Positions 21,030-32,050 of a DNA stretch of 64,000 nt are shown here, piece after piece; positions within the stretch are counted from its first letter, which is position 1; each line of letters opens with the position of its first letter. Origin of the DNA: Xanthostigma xanthostigma (Eukaryota; Arthropoda; Insecta; Raphidioptera; Raphidiidae); the NCBI GenBank assembly GCA_963575645.1, contig OY754464.1, positions 82,186,948-82,250,947 on the forward strand, read 5' to 3'. The translations under genes were made by a program, and so were the position numbers. The notes beneath the pieces are model-generated. The model searched no databases, was not told the DNA's origin, and worked only from the letters and a program-made list of their open reading frames with translations.

Positions 21030-22069
21030 CAGAGCCATCATAAAATTTATCGAAAGCAAGTAAATAATTATGTTTTGTATATAGTATTATTTTTGGAGTA
21101 TGTTTTAAAATAAAAAAAAATAATTTCTCCAGTTGTTTTCCCAAAAAATACAAATAAATAAAAAACCACACCTCGTGAATAATTGATTTTAAACGTTATT
21201 TTTTTCAGAACGTTTTGTTGGATAACATTTTGTAGGACGCCAGTGCATATTGACCATTCAAGCATTTTGTCGGTAGGTGTTTAAAATGTTGTGTTTTGTT
21301 GTAACGTATTGTTTGATCAGTGTAAAATGGAATCCTATTAAAAACATTTAAAAAACAGTTTTCAAAACGTTTAATTAATATCAACGTCAGTATCAAATTG
21401 TCAAAATACAAATATTACATTTTAAAAATAAAATATTCATCAAAATTAAGTTTTTGCAAAGGATTATAACTAAACTTTAAAAAAATCTAAATAAAATAAC
21501 ACCGGAATTGAATTAAATGGAACAGTTCCTTGAAAGTGTTCATTTATTGTATCATTTCAGAATTGCCATACAAAAGCGACGTAAAGATTGGAGATGATTC
21601 AATTACGGAAAAAATACTAAGTCCCTCCCGATCCGGTGTTTATTTCGTTATTGAAAGTTACATATTTGTACGTTTGACAGCCTATCGGCGTTAATTGCCG
21701 CCATTATCAGGTCGTTATATAATTCTACAAAATAATAAATAAGTACAAAATCTTTATACTTAAAAAATAAAAGGTCACTGTACAAAAAGAATAATTTCAA
21801 CCTATTTATACTTTAGAAATGCAAAACTAATTACCATAATTAACTATATTTTAATAATAATGTGATTTTTGACGTTACCATAATATTTCGTTTTAAATAA
21901 TTAGGTAGATTGCGTAAGTGAAAAAAACAAAAAAACTTATTTTTGAAATATGATTTCGATGAAATAGTATATATTATCCGTGACCTGTTGCGCAAGACAA
22001 TTCTTTTCGGTACTTACCCCGACATACCAGGCGTATCACAGCGATGTTAAAATTAAAAAAAAAAAAAAA
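21030..22069. other. Gene-free AT-rich stretch
   Basis: No recognised coding domain, RNA or repeat partner. Confidence 0.4.
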
Positions 22070-22659
22070 TTGGTTGTCTGTAAAGTCGGTTTACGGACGA
22101 TAGTTTTACGTGATAACGTATTCCGTAATACATAACCTAAATTTATATAATAATTATAATAATTCGAATCTATGATATTGCATCTTTCGCTTCAAATTTA
22201 GGTTAATTTTATTTTTACTCACCATATAATATAATTGTTTTTTTTAACTTTCTTTCTTTCGGATTTTTTATTTTAAGTCTCAAAGATTAGCTGTCATAAT
22301 ATTTATAAAACAATTGTTTCACTGTTTATAATATAAAATTCCAAAACCTACTTACAATATTTAAGTATTTTCATGCGTCAAAAAATTGATTTTTATAATG
22401 ATAAAATTTGTATGAAAACGATTTTTTCGAGAGATGAGACCTAGCTAAAACGATTTTTTGCCCCCCAAAATCCCTTTTCAGTAAATTTCATCCAAATCGT
22501 TAGGGCCGTTTTCGAGAAAAGCACGCACAGGGTCAGGCGGAACGTTACGCGTTACGCGTTACGAACGTTAGGAACTTTACACTTTTTCGTGCATGCAGCC
22601 GGTGTTTTATCAATTTATAAGATTGGTGATTCATCAATTTATAAGATGTTATCACGTCA
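22070..22659 (+). mobile_element. U5 element, long form
   Basis: A 590-bp copy from TTGGTTGTCTGTAAAGTCGG to ...ATGTTATCACGTCA, sitting in a run of A. The interior matches 43222-43807 in reverse. An internal cgttacg reiteration near 22545-22570 differs between copies. No coding frame. Confidence 0.75.
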
Positions 22660-23058
22660 AAAGTTCGCTTTGTTTTAAAGAAAAAGGCCTCGGGTGGGTC
22701 GAACATATATTTCTATATACATATAAGTTTATGTAATATAATAATAATAGAAAGTGAAGTTTATAAAGCAATAAGAAATCCTTTATTATTAAATGAAAAT
22801 AAAAAAAAGAGCTTGAATTTATTCAACCGTGTATGAAGTAGCAAATATACACTGATAAATTGAACAATGTCTTATATAATATTATATTATGTACAATTCC
22901 ATTCGCTCGGTCGCTTCTGAAATCTATAATACTGTTTATATATACAGATCAGCGGCGGCGCATATTGGTTTTTAACTTTTTGTCAAATAATTGAAAACGT
23001 ACGCAGTACTCCAATGTAAAGTTCAGAACAGTTTTGTTACACTATGTTTGTTAATATA

Positions 23059-23749
23059 CAGTATGTAAACGCGTAAGGTGTACATAGGGAAATTAACATT
23101 GGGAAAAAAAGACTGGATCAGAGTGAGCCTTGAAATTTTGTCTTTCAATTTGACAGATAATATTCTTTTGCAAAATGAATGTAGTATACCTACACATTCA
23201 TTTTGCAAAAGAATATTATCTGTCAAATTGAAAGACAAAATTTCAAGGCTCACTCTGATCCAGTCTTTTTTTCCCAATGTTAATTTCCCTATGTACACCT
23301 TACGTGTTTACATACTACGAAGAAAATATTCAAATGATTACAACATAATCGGACTTTTTTTATTAATGGGACATTAAACTCCCAAAAATACTTAAATATG
23401 GTGCGAGATCAAATATCTTCGCCTATTCGTGTTGAGCCTAAAGACATTGGGTCACTGATTTACCAACGCGCATACGTCATACCAGCCAGACAATTTTTGA
23501 ATGAAATGTTTCCAAACAGATGGAGTTGTTTTTTTGTTTTATTTTTGTACAAAAAAATTAAAATAATGATTATAAGAGCTTTTTATTATTAAAATAGCGA
23601 GGTAAAATAAAAATAAATCAAAATAAAATAGAAATCCTCAAGATTACCACGATAATTCAATAGAAATAACAATTAATGCAGTCATGGCTAACTTTGATCC
23701 AAGTATTTTTTCCCAATGCTATGTGCACCTTATACGCGTTTACATACTG
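23059..23749 (+). mobile_element. M1 mariner MITE with internal inverted duplication
   Basis: Same TIRs and TA flanks as 10325-10892 but 691 bp long, because the first 123 bp is repeated in inverted orientation. The downstream part encodes the same mariner-like shred (NMVRDQIS...RQFLNEMFPNRW). The ~40 bp left of the element is also found next to the copy at 34594-34990, so those two copies share a duplicated flank. Confidence 0.85.
23060..23316. repeat. 123-bp near-perfect inverted repeat
   Basis: Arms 23060-23182 and 23194-23316 are complementary at all but one position and are separated by 11 nt. Both strands therefore read the same 30-plus-residue peptide; this is a by-product, not two genes. 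Confidence 0.95.
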
Positions 23750-23751
23750 TA

Positions 23752-24198
23752 TATGATTATTAAAGTACTTACAAAATTTTTGGAACACACGTAATACTTC
23801 AAGAAAATGATGCTATTTCATCTGCAATTGGTTTCATATCATTTGCTTGTCCCAGTCAAAGTTACAGCCATTTCCGTACAGCGCGCGCGTTCTCACACGC
23901 CTACTCGAATGTAAGAACGCTATCAACACGTGTCACTTTGTAACCCTAGTTTACAAACGCTCGAATTTTATGTGAAAAAAAAATGTTACACATGTTTCCC
24001 CTCCGTGAAATTTTCCGTTCTTTCCAATGGCGCTATTGATTTTTTTCTAAAAAATTTATTTCAAAAGTTGTTAATTCAAAACCACAAGTTTGCGCCTAGA
24101 TTGTTTAATAAAAAATTTTCCAGAAAAAATCTCACGGTGGCATTTTGGTATTTTGTTCTATACACTTTTCCAAATACATTTCACAAGGAATCATGTAT
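23752..24198. other. Gene-free stretch
   Basis: No recognised domain in the 90-codon frame at 23930-24202. Confidence 0.35.
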
Positions 24199-24560
24199 AT
24201 GAGATGGCATACGACCACGGCTATCCTCAGATGAGAATATTATTTTTTTTGTTTTTTACTTTTCAGTAGTCGGGTTTTAGTATTTGAACTTATTTTTTTA
24301 TTTATACCTATTATTTTTTTAACCTATTTTTTGTTTTCAATTTGCTCTTCTCTGGGAGCCAATGTTACGCGGGCCATAATAACGAATCGATTGACACCTT
24401 ATTTATCAAAATCGTATGAATAGTTTAGGCGCTACAGTGGAACATCCGTAAATACATGCATACATAGATTGCTAAACTCATAGCCCTTCCTTTTGGCTTC
24501 GCCGTAGTCGAGTAAAAATCATTTGAGTCGTCACTGACGTATTCAATAAATCATAGTATT
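24199..24560 (+). repeat. Dispersed repeat U7, copy 1
   Basis: Shares gagatggcatacgaccacgg, ctatcctcagatgagaatat and ttttcagtagtcgggtttta with 51780-52135, where the same segment is arranged as a hairpin. Confidence 0.55.
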
Positions 24561-24924
24561 GAATATTTAGTGGTATATTTCAGTTATTGACGTCACAGGT
24601 GTTGGCGTCCTGCCTCTAAATATAATCCCGAGGGAGCAACTTGACTGCATTTCTGATGTATCTGACAATCGCCTGCCTTGTTCCCAATTTCAGGGAACTA
24701 GCATTCCCAGTATCAGTGAATACCGCAATGTTTATTATTCAACAAGACAAAACAAATGGACGAAAAGTTCGCAGAAATGTAATTCATTTTCAGTAACTGG
24801 AAATTTACAGCGTATATATAAAGTAAACATTATGAATGTGAATTAAATGGGAATTGCTATTGTGGTTTGTTTCCTCTGAAAACAATCACATATTGATATA
24901 GATGAAACGATAATTGTATATGTC

Positions 24925-25495
24925 ACTAAAAAAAGCGAGTGTGCTTTAGACCACACGACTGAAGTAAAACTGCTTCCTGCCATAATTTGTTATTATTCAC
25001 CCGAAAATTCACAAAATATGAACTTTAAAATGAATTTACAATTTTATTCACTTTAAACGTAGAATATATTGAACAAAATATTATTTATAAAATTGTTCAA
25101 GAAAGAAGTGAACAGTCTAATGTAAGAAGAAAGAAATATAAACACAAAGATAATGAAAACAAAAGTAATACATTGCAATTACTTAGCTCTCGTTGGATTT
25201 TAAGCGTAAATCTTTATGAAATATTAGGTTTACAAAACTTTTTTTGTCACTAGATAGCGCCACTGGCAAGTAAATTATGTGTCATTCTATTGTTAGTACT
25301 GCTTATATTTTCGGCCACCTGATGGCGCCACTAGCCAATGAAGTATTTGTCATCCTCTTTCTATCTTCACTGACTTATATCTCACTCTCAACTTGCGTTC
25401 GCCTGGCCCGATCACACTTTCCGTAAATCTCTCGTCAGCCCTTCACCAGCTTACTCCCCAAGTCAAGCGTGCGTAAAGAAGTTTTACTTCAAAAA
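24925..25495 (-). repeat. Repeat family U4, copy 2
   Basis: Reverse-oriented diverged copy of 4713-5385: gcgagtgtgctttagaccac at one side and accagcttactccccaagtc / gaagttttacttcaa at the other. The internal ~50-bp tandem units are mostly missing. Confidence 0.6.
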
Positions 25496-25497
25496 TC

Positions 25498-25640
25498 TTT
25501 TTTTCTTCATGCCTCAGTCGAAAGTACCTACTTCCGGCATCAACTTTAAGGCAGAAAGTCTAACATTTATGCATTGGTGGGATTACACGCACCGAAGCCG
25601 GAGTACGTAGGTACTTTCGACCGGCTATATGAAGAAAAAT
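25498..25640. repeat. Short foldback repeat
   Basis: The inverted ends cttcatgcc..cgaaagtacctac and gtaggtactttcg..gaag enclose about 60 bp. A small foldback transposon relic is likely; no partner copy was noted. Confidence 0.5.
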
Positions 25641-26450
25641 AGTTATCATGTAACCGCTCCATTAGAACAGCTGTCATTTGTGTTTTTACGTATAACCTCA
25701 AAGCTGCTTGCTTCGAATGTAGGTATCTGTGTTTTTATCTAATTAATAAGTAATGAATTAATTAATGTAAATTGTAAATTTACTTTCGACCAAGGTTACT
25801 TTCTGCCCTTGTGGTGTAATATACACATAAACATCAATCGAAAAATGGTCTCAAAAGTGAACATTTATGTTCCGAAAAAAATATTTTGGACTAAATCTAG
25901 TTCTTCCTCTATCATAGTAGAGGTTTCAAGTTAAAATCAATGGCAGAATTTATCATTTTCATAATTTATTGGGACTTGGAGGTATTACCAAGACTCAACT
26001 TTAATTGATTTTGACAAAAACGAATTATCTTTACGGGTTGAAATTAAAATTTAAAGTTGAACGACATTATAATACAATTTTATTTGCCCTTTTCAAATAG
26101 CTGAAATAATAACTAATATGACAGAACAAATTATTAAGACGTTGTTTTAAATATTTAAATATGTACGGAATAATGAAATATTCACTGACCATTATTCACA
26201 TAAAGTACGATTGCAACTAAATTATGTAACTATTAAAATACCTTCTAGGTACTAGGTCAAGTGAAAACAAACCACAAGACTTGACTGAAATGAATTCGTA
26301 TTTCATAGGAATTTTTAAAAATTAAAGAAATGCATAAAACCAGTTCATATAATATTCATATAATAATTTTGAGTATGGGCGCAGCTTGAATATACTATGA
26401 ATTTTTTATGTTTTCGTTAAAAGAGTATCCAATAACATAAAAAAGTACTT
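25641..26450. other. Gene-free AT-rich stretch
   Basis: No recognised feature. Confidence 0.4.
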
Positions 26451-26454
26451 CTAC

Positions 26455-26705
26455 CCTGCACAGTATATGAAGGACGCTACACACGAGGCTGGTTTTGCCA
26501 CTGGGACTTGAGCTGGCTGCAGTGCTGGTTACGAACATGGAAATGACGTGACTGAGGGCTCGCCTGCGAGGTGACAAGATGGATTTCAAAATTAGAACCG
26601 GGGCTACTTTTTTTGCTTGTTCGTCTGATTGTTTTGAGCAAGAACCAATCAGGAAACAGTATCTTGTCACGTGGGTGACAAACACTACGTCATAGTATAG
26701 TACAC
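26455..26705. repeat. Dispersed repeat U8, copy 1
   Basis: Related to 41825-42235 and 62266-62660: shared phrases are acacgaggctgg, gagcaagaaccaatcaggaa and a cacgtgg-type motif. The copy at 41825-42235 shows inverted CACACGAGGCT ends. A non-autonomous DNA transposon is likely; superfamily not determined. Confidence 0.55.
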
Positions 26706-26720
26706 AGGAAAATCTCGCAA

Positions 26721-27060
26721 CAAGCTTTATCCCGCCCGGTTTTATCCGGGTGCAAAAGAACGAATAGGAGGGAAGGAGATGAGTTTACTGAGATGATAAG
26801 GTGTCCAAATTTCATGATGATCGGAGTTACCGTTCAAAAGTTTTTGTCGGACGGACAAATTTTGAAATACATTTTGCAACATTTTATATTGATGCTCCGC
26901 TCCTATTGGTCGTAGCGTGATATTATATAGCTTATAGCCTTCCTCGATAAATGAACTATCACACACACATTTTTTTTCAATTCGAATCAGTAAGTAGTTC
27001 CTGAGATTAGCGCGTTCAACCAACCAAACAAACAAATTCTTCAGCTTTATATAGGTATTA
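26721..27060 (-). repeat. Interspersed RTE/SINE-like relic, copy 2
   Basis: Matches 553-897 nearly throughout (cccgcccggttttatccggg ... gcgcgttcaaccaaccaaac ... cagctttatata). Non-coding; the frame across 26742-27035 is repeat-derived. Confidence 0.65.
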
Positions 27061-27180
27061 TAGATAAATTGTATAATGTAATAAATGGTTAGGTTTGATT
27101 AAATTAAAGTTTTTTTTCTTTTTAGAGCATTCAAATAAAAGCTTGTTTTTGAAAACGTTCTTTACCATTAATTTTTCTTC

Positions 27181-27385
27181 AATAAATAAAATTATCGACC
27201 AATTTTTCAGACAATATATTAACAAAAAGATATATAATTAATAGAAACTAAATATTCATTATTTTTTATATTTTTTAGATCAGTTCTGAAGAAGTTCCAA
27301 ATCCGGATCGAAACGTTAATGTATTAATCATTAATTTTTTTGTTAATATATTGTCTGAAAAATTGGTCGATAATTTTATTCATTG
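27181..27385. repeat. Repeat U9 with hammerhead-like motif, copy 1
   Basis: A 48-bp inverted pair (27181-27228 / 27336-27384; attatcgaccaatttttcag) encloses the motif CTGAAGA..CCGGATCGAAACG at 27286-27317. The right arm and motif recur at 43160-43860 and 47510-47690. The motif has the CUGANGA - stem II - GAAAC order of a hammerhead ribozyme core, with one extra base before stem II. Confidence 0.6.
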
Positions 27386-28140
27386 AAGAGTTCTAATCAG
27401 ACGTTAATCAAAGATTTGATTAATTCTTTCTATTTATAAATCTCACACTAAACGACTTCCGTAATCTTGCGTAATGTACATACAGAACATAATTGTTTTT
27501 CGAGAACTCTTAGTCGATGTCAATAATGATTGATTGTTCTTTCCGATAGTTCCTTCGCCTTATACGATTCTTATTTGTCTTTTATAGGAGAAAGTAAGCA
27601 GAAGGAAAAATGTCAATTTAATTCTCTCACATTATTGGATATCGTTGATAAAATTTTCATATCTTCTTGAGTATTTATTTTGTCAAATTTATCACAAAGA
27701 CAACCGTAATAAAATAAATTTCACAGTAACGTAAACATTGGCATTTGAACTCTATAGATACCGAACCAATACCTGGGAGGCGGTAACTCAGCCAAAAAAA
27801 TTACCACTGTTTTTGAAGTTATACTTCTTTTGGCGGGTAATGACGATTTAACATTAAAATTAACACGACGAAGTTGCTCGCAGGAAAAGGCTACCAACAG
27901 AATAGAAGTAGCGATTACTGACTTACAGGACAGGCCTTTGCCATACCTATCATTGTATTTGTGTTTTTGCGAGTAGAACAGAGTATGTAGTAGAAACCAT
28001 GTTCGCAGGCGAAACTCCTTAAATTATTTTCTTAATAAATTCTCTACATGTGTTGGATTACTGATGTCAGTAAAATTTCCCCCTTCCCGAAAATTTAATC
28101 GAAATCGAAATTTCGGAATAATATAGAGCCAGTAACGTCC
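27386..28140. other. Gene-free stretch
   Basis: No recognised feature. Confidence 0.4.
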
Positions 28141-28460
28141 TCAAAATATATCTATATACATAAAAATCTCGTGTCACGATGTTCATCCGCGTTAATATTC
28201 AAAACCACTGAACCGATTTTAATGAAATTTTGTAAATGTGTCTTGTTTGGTCCAACTTACACTACAGGATAGTTTTTAATTGTTTTATTGCAAGAAACAG
28301 GGAGAGAGAGAGACTATCCTTATATATAAAGTATATCTTTCGTGTATCGTATCTTAGAATTTGCTCAAAGCTATTAGTTCAGACGCCGCGCCGCAAACGA
28401 AATACATTTTGCAGAATTATATCTATCGCACCCGCGTGAAACCGGGACGGATCGTTAGTT
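28141..28460 (+). repeat. RTE/SINE-like relic, diverged copy
   Basis: Opens with tatatacataaaaatctcgt and closes with gcgtgaaaccgggacggatc, the same terminal phrase type as 52141-52765 in the same orientation. A short GA-rich stretch (gggagagagagag) interrupts it. Non-coding. Confidence 0.55.
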
Positions 28461-28687
28461 TTTTGTCTGATCACCATCGAGAGCGTTTTATACTCTCATT
28501 TTTTTCTTTTAGAAATATACACTGTCTTATTTTGTTACCTTGAATGAAATTGTAATTTTCTGCTTTTGCATTTGTTCTTGACATAGACTGTGAATGCGCA
28601 TAGATTTTACGTTTAATATTCAAAACAAAACAGAACACTGATCTAGGCCAAGTTCTGCGTAACTATGTCTCCATATTAGTATTGATA

Positions 28688-29100
28688 ACCGAGCGGTGTA
28701 GCGTAGTGGTAAGAGCACTATAGACTCGCATTCGGGAGGTACCGGGTTCGAATCCCGGCTGGGGCAGATGTGGCCGGGACTTTTTCCTGCTGCCCCTCGC
28801 CGAGAAAGGGTAATTCCTGTAACGACCATCTTGAGATTTTCCTCAATAATTCCAGTTAAATATCGAGATGGTTCCTTATTCAAGGCCATGGCCGATTACC
28901 TGCCAAACTCCTATGCTCAAAATGTGCCTACCTTATCCTAATATCCTAGAAATTCCTTCATTCGCCTATTGCTATTAATTAAGTTGAAGTTTTAAAATAG
29001 TAGAAAATAACGGGAAGTGTGGTAGAAAAAAAATAGAAATGGTGCGAATGGCGTCTGTTATGACATAAAGTCGAGAAACGGACGTTAAACGCATTGTTAT
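28688..29100 (+). mobile_element. tRNA-derived SINE, complete copy
   Basis: The tRNA-like head has Pol III promoter boxes: A box TAGCGTAGTGG (28699-28709) and B box GGTTCGAATCC (28745-28755). It is followed by a ~330-bp body unrelated to tRNA and a 3' end ...acggacgttaaacgcattgt. Partners are 18521-19152 and 45490-45906 (both minus) and a 3' scrap at 1981-2040, where an (ATT)n tail is visible. The body is long for a SINE. A TIR element at 29103 begins right at its tail. Confidence 0.85.
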
Positions 29101-29102
29101 TA

Positions 29103-29232
29103 GTGTATTTGCCATAAGGCACTTACACTATTGGCGTCGGTCGGATGGCGGGACCTAGGGGTCGGACCAAAATTTCTCGACGTTTCATAGCCTCCTAAGA
29201 AGTTTGGCACCATTTTTGGAAAAGTCTATTTA

Positions 29233-29274
<42 letters not shown>

Positions 29275-29755
29275 CGTATATATATATGTGTACGGGCTAT
29301 AACTTTCGAAGGAGTTAATTTATTTTAATGAAATTTGGACCACATGTTGAAATTCATCACCGCACAAAGCCTATTTAAAATGGGCCCAATCGGGCTAGTT
29401 TAAGGGTGGGTTTTAGGGGTTGAAAAATATTTTTGGGCCCAAAAATACCGAAAAATTTCTCCGAATCGTTTCAAAATTGAAATTTAACCCTTTAGTAATG
29501 ATTAAAATGTGCTACCAAAATTTTATTAAAATCGGCCCGACAGGACCGGACTTAAAAATTTTATGAAAACATTAGTCTGTAGATATGGATTTATTAAGTG
29601 AGGGTGAGTTTAATTTGTTGTATTGATAGTAATATTAAAATAAGGAAAAAAATATTATTTTAAGGGGTGTATTAAGAGGTTAAATTTTGTATTTTGTTCA
29701 AAAATTAAGTTAAGTTTATATAAGGGAGCCACACTGCCTATAATAGCAAATACAC
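29103..29755. mobile_element. TIR element with TA duplication
   Basis: The inverted ends GTGTATTTGC(C)AT..AGGCA and TGCCTATAATAGCAAATACAC are flanked by TA at 29101-29102 and 29756-29757. A TA-rich microsatellite occupies 29229-29292. The interior phrases (ctataactttcgaaggagtt, atgaaatttggaccacatg) are non-coding. Probably a Tc1/mariner-type MITE. Confidence 0.6.
29229..29292. repeat. (TA)n microsatellite
   Basis: Roughly 60 bp of almost pure TA with a few C/G interruptions. Confidence 0.9.
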
Positions 29756-29757
29756 TA

Positions 29758-30399
29758 TATTGTCGGCAGGGTTTCGCACTGCGACCCGAGTTTTTATTAT
29801 ATTATTATTGAAATAACGAAGTATTTATATAGATTAGCCAGTTTTTTTTTTTAAACTAAGTAGGTACTACCTACCAGATATCATCATTATGAATATCCGC
29901 AGAATTCCTTAACTTTTTCGAGGGCAGCTGCAGATACATGACGTGTACAAGAATTTTTAACAATAAAAGTTTTTTCTTCTTTTTAAAAAGCAGTATTGAA
30001 TTTTTCTAACTGATACCGTTGTAGTTGCTTTTCGGATAGAGTACGATAGAGATCCTGTTCGCATGCGCATAAAGTATTTATGCTAATCTCATTCCAGTTC
30101 GTTTATTATTAGGTATATATTTTAATAAATTATTATTTGTATGTAAATTAAATATAATTTTCTAATCACGCAACTTCAGAGGCGTGTATATAAGTACACG
30201 CACCCATTTTTTTGAGGTTAACAACAGCTTAAAAAACTGTAATAATTTGCGAGAGAATGTCCTCAACATCATGACACAATTGCAAAAGTATAGTTCACCT
30301 ACATATTTACGCGACTGTTGATTATTACCCCAAATGGTTAAACAATGAGAATTAATGACGCATATCTAAATTAATTGCATATAACTTACTAACAATATA
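29758..30399. other. Gene-free AT-rich stretch
   Basis: No recognised feature. Confidence 0.4.
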
Positions 30400-30566
30400 C
30401 AGTATGTAAACGCGTAAGGTGCACATAGGGAAATTAGCATTGAGAAAAAATACTTAGATCAGAGTTAGCCATGACTGCATTAATTCTTATTTCTATTGAA
30501 TTATCGTGGTAATCTTGAGGATTTCTATTTTATTTTGATTAATTTTTATTTTACTTGGCTTTTTAG
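30400..30566 (-). mobile_element. M1 mariner MITE, truncated copy
   Basis: Only the right-hand terminal ~165 bp of the family, in reverse orientation, starting CAGTATGTAAACGCGTAAGG after a TA and breaking off where the next repeat begins (~30567). Confidence 0.75.
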
Positions 30567-30905
30567 GCGCGAATAGCGTAAGCTAAAGCGCCTATATGTA
30601 CTCGCTTTGTCTGTGAATCTGTGAATCTGTGAGTCACGCTTTTTGTATCCAGCGTACAGCCCAAACGCCTTAACCGATTTTAAAAAACTTTTTTTTGTTC
30701 GATTCGTCTCCGGGTAACTTAAATCCTAACGTCGCCCGATTTTTGAATTTTTGTCCCAGAGGGGAGAAAATTAGGAAAAATAAAGTTTTTTGCTTATTTC
30801 TCGCTCAATTTAAATCAGATCGGTTTGAAACTAGTCTTAAACGAAAGAGGAGAACATTTTACATATATTTCGTGTAACAGTTTTTTTATCCCGATTTATA
30901 TAGAA
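30567..30905 (+). repeat. Dispersed repeat U10, copy 1
   Basis: Shares atgttctcctctttcgttta-type sequence (here reversed as cgaaagaggagaacatttta) with 40195-40400 and 50130-50260, both in the opposite orientation. Begins with gcgcgaatagcgtaagctaa. Non-coding. Confidence 0.55.
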
Positions 30906-30929
30906 ATAAATTCATTTTATACATAATTA

Positions 30930-31420
30930 TATAGAAATGAATTCAATTTAATTGTTGCACGGTTTAACATGACAATTTAAAATACGAGCACCAAGGTAAT
31001 TTGAAATAGAAAGGATTGATTTTTTTTTAAGTTGGACTAAGTCTAAACCAATTCTGAAAATTTTAGGGGGGGTTGCCCGATTATTTATATAAATAAATGA
31101 CTTCAAAAGTAGGCATATTTAACATTGGCTTTATGGTAAAACGGTAGATGGATGATATGTTTTCATTGATTTCTCCAAAACTAGTCGGTGGAAATTAAAA
31201 AAAAACTATTTAAATTAAAATTAAAACATTAATAAATTATTGAAAACAAAAAAACCCGTTGTGCCCGACTAATTAAAAAGATATTTAATTAAATAAATAT
31301 CTTTTTAATTATAAATAAATATTAAAAAAAGGCAAGCCTTTCATTTAAAATTGCCTTGGTAGTACTAAAATAAAAAGTTTGCATTTGTTCAAAAACGAAT
31401 GCCATTATAAATATTGGTAA
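30930..31420 (+). repeat. Dispersed repeat U11, copy 1
   Basis: Matches 49270-49745 (acgagcaccaaggc/taac, ggtagatggatgatatgttt, ccgttgtgcccgactaatta). The second copy is folded back on itself. Non-coding. Confidence 0.6.
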
Positions 31421-31668
31421 AATGCAACGCCTTCTGAGTTAACAATTTGAATAACTAATTTAGAACATAAAACTTTGACAGTTGCAAACGTCATTTTTGA
31501 CATTTCTTACCATTCCGACACAACGGATGATCGGATTGTAACCAAATTTTGGGAGGATGTTTGATATGCAAATATAAAGTGATTTATTGTTTTTTTGGGG
31601 AACATCGGCGCATGCGCAAAAGAGTATATCTTTTATAATGTTGTTTTATAAAATAATAATATAGTTTT

Positions 31669-31857
31669 TGACGTGATAACGTCTTATAAATTGATGAAAC
31701 ACCAATCTTATAAATTGATAAAACACCGGCTGCATGTACGAAAAAGTGTCACGTTCCGAAATCTGTCCCGTTCCGACATCTGTACCGTTCCAAAATCTGT
31801 CCCGTTCCGAAATGTGTCACGTTCCGCCTGACTTAAATATGATATTCGAGCGGCAGA
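31669..31857 (-). mobile_element. U5 element, truncated copy with short tandem repeats
   Basis: Starts with TGACGTGATAACGTC and keeps the 'accggctgcatg' region, but in place of one 'cacgttccgcctgac' block it has about four reiterations of a ~19-bp cgttccgaaatctgtcc unit (31749-31825). It ends near gatattcgagcgg without the TTGGTTGTCTG end. Confidence 0.65.
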
Positions 31858-32050
31858 TGAAAATTTGTATACACGTTTAGTTTGAATGACAATGCATGGT
31901 TAGCTGTATGACGTCACTCTAAATCCAATATGGCGGACTTCTAAAGATGGCGGAAATGCCTTCGGTAATTTTGAAGCAGATATCATCAACCGATTGAGAT
32001 GAAAATTTGTATACAGGTTTAGTTTGAATGACAATGCATTGTTAGCTGTG
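31858..32050 (+). repeat. Degenerate leader of the 120-bp satellite
   Basis: Two copies of a gatgaaaatttgtatacacg / tttagtttgaatgacaatgc segment, each followed by a TGACGTCACTCTAAAT start of the satellite unit. This leader resembles the sequence before the dispersed single-copy relatives at ~34040 and ~45240. Confidence 0.65.

Noticed and set aside
23023-23377. Two convergent small genes with the same peptide on both strands
   Set aside because: They are mirror translations of the 123-bp inverted repeat inside a MITE.
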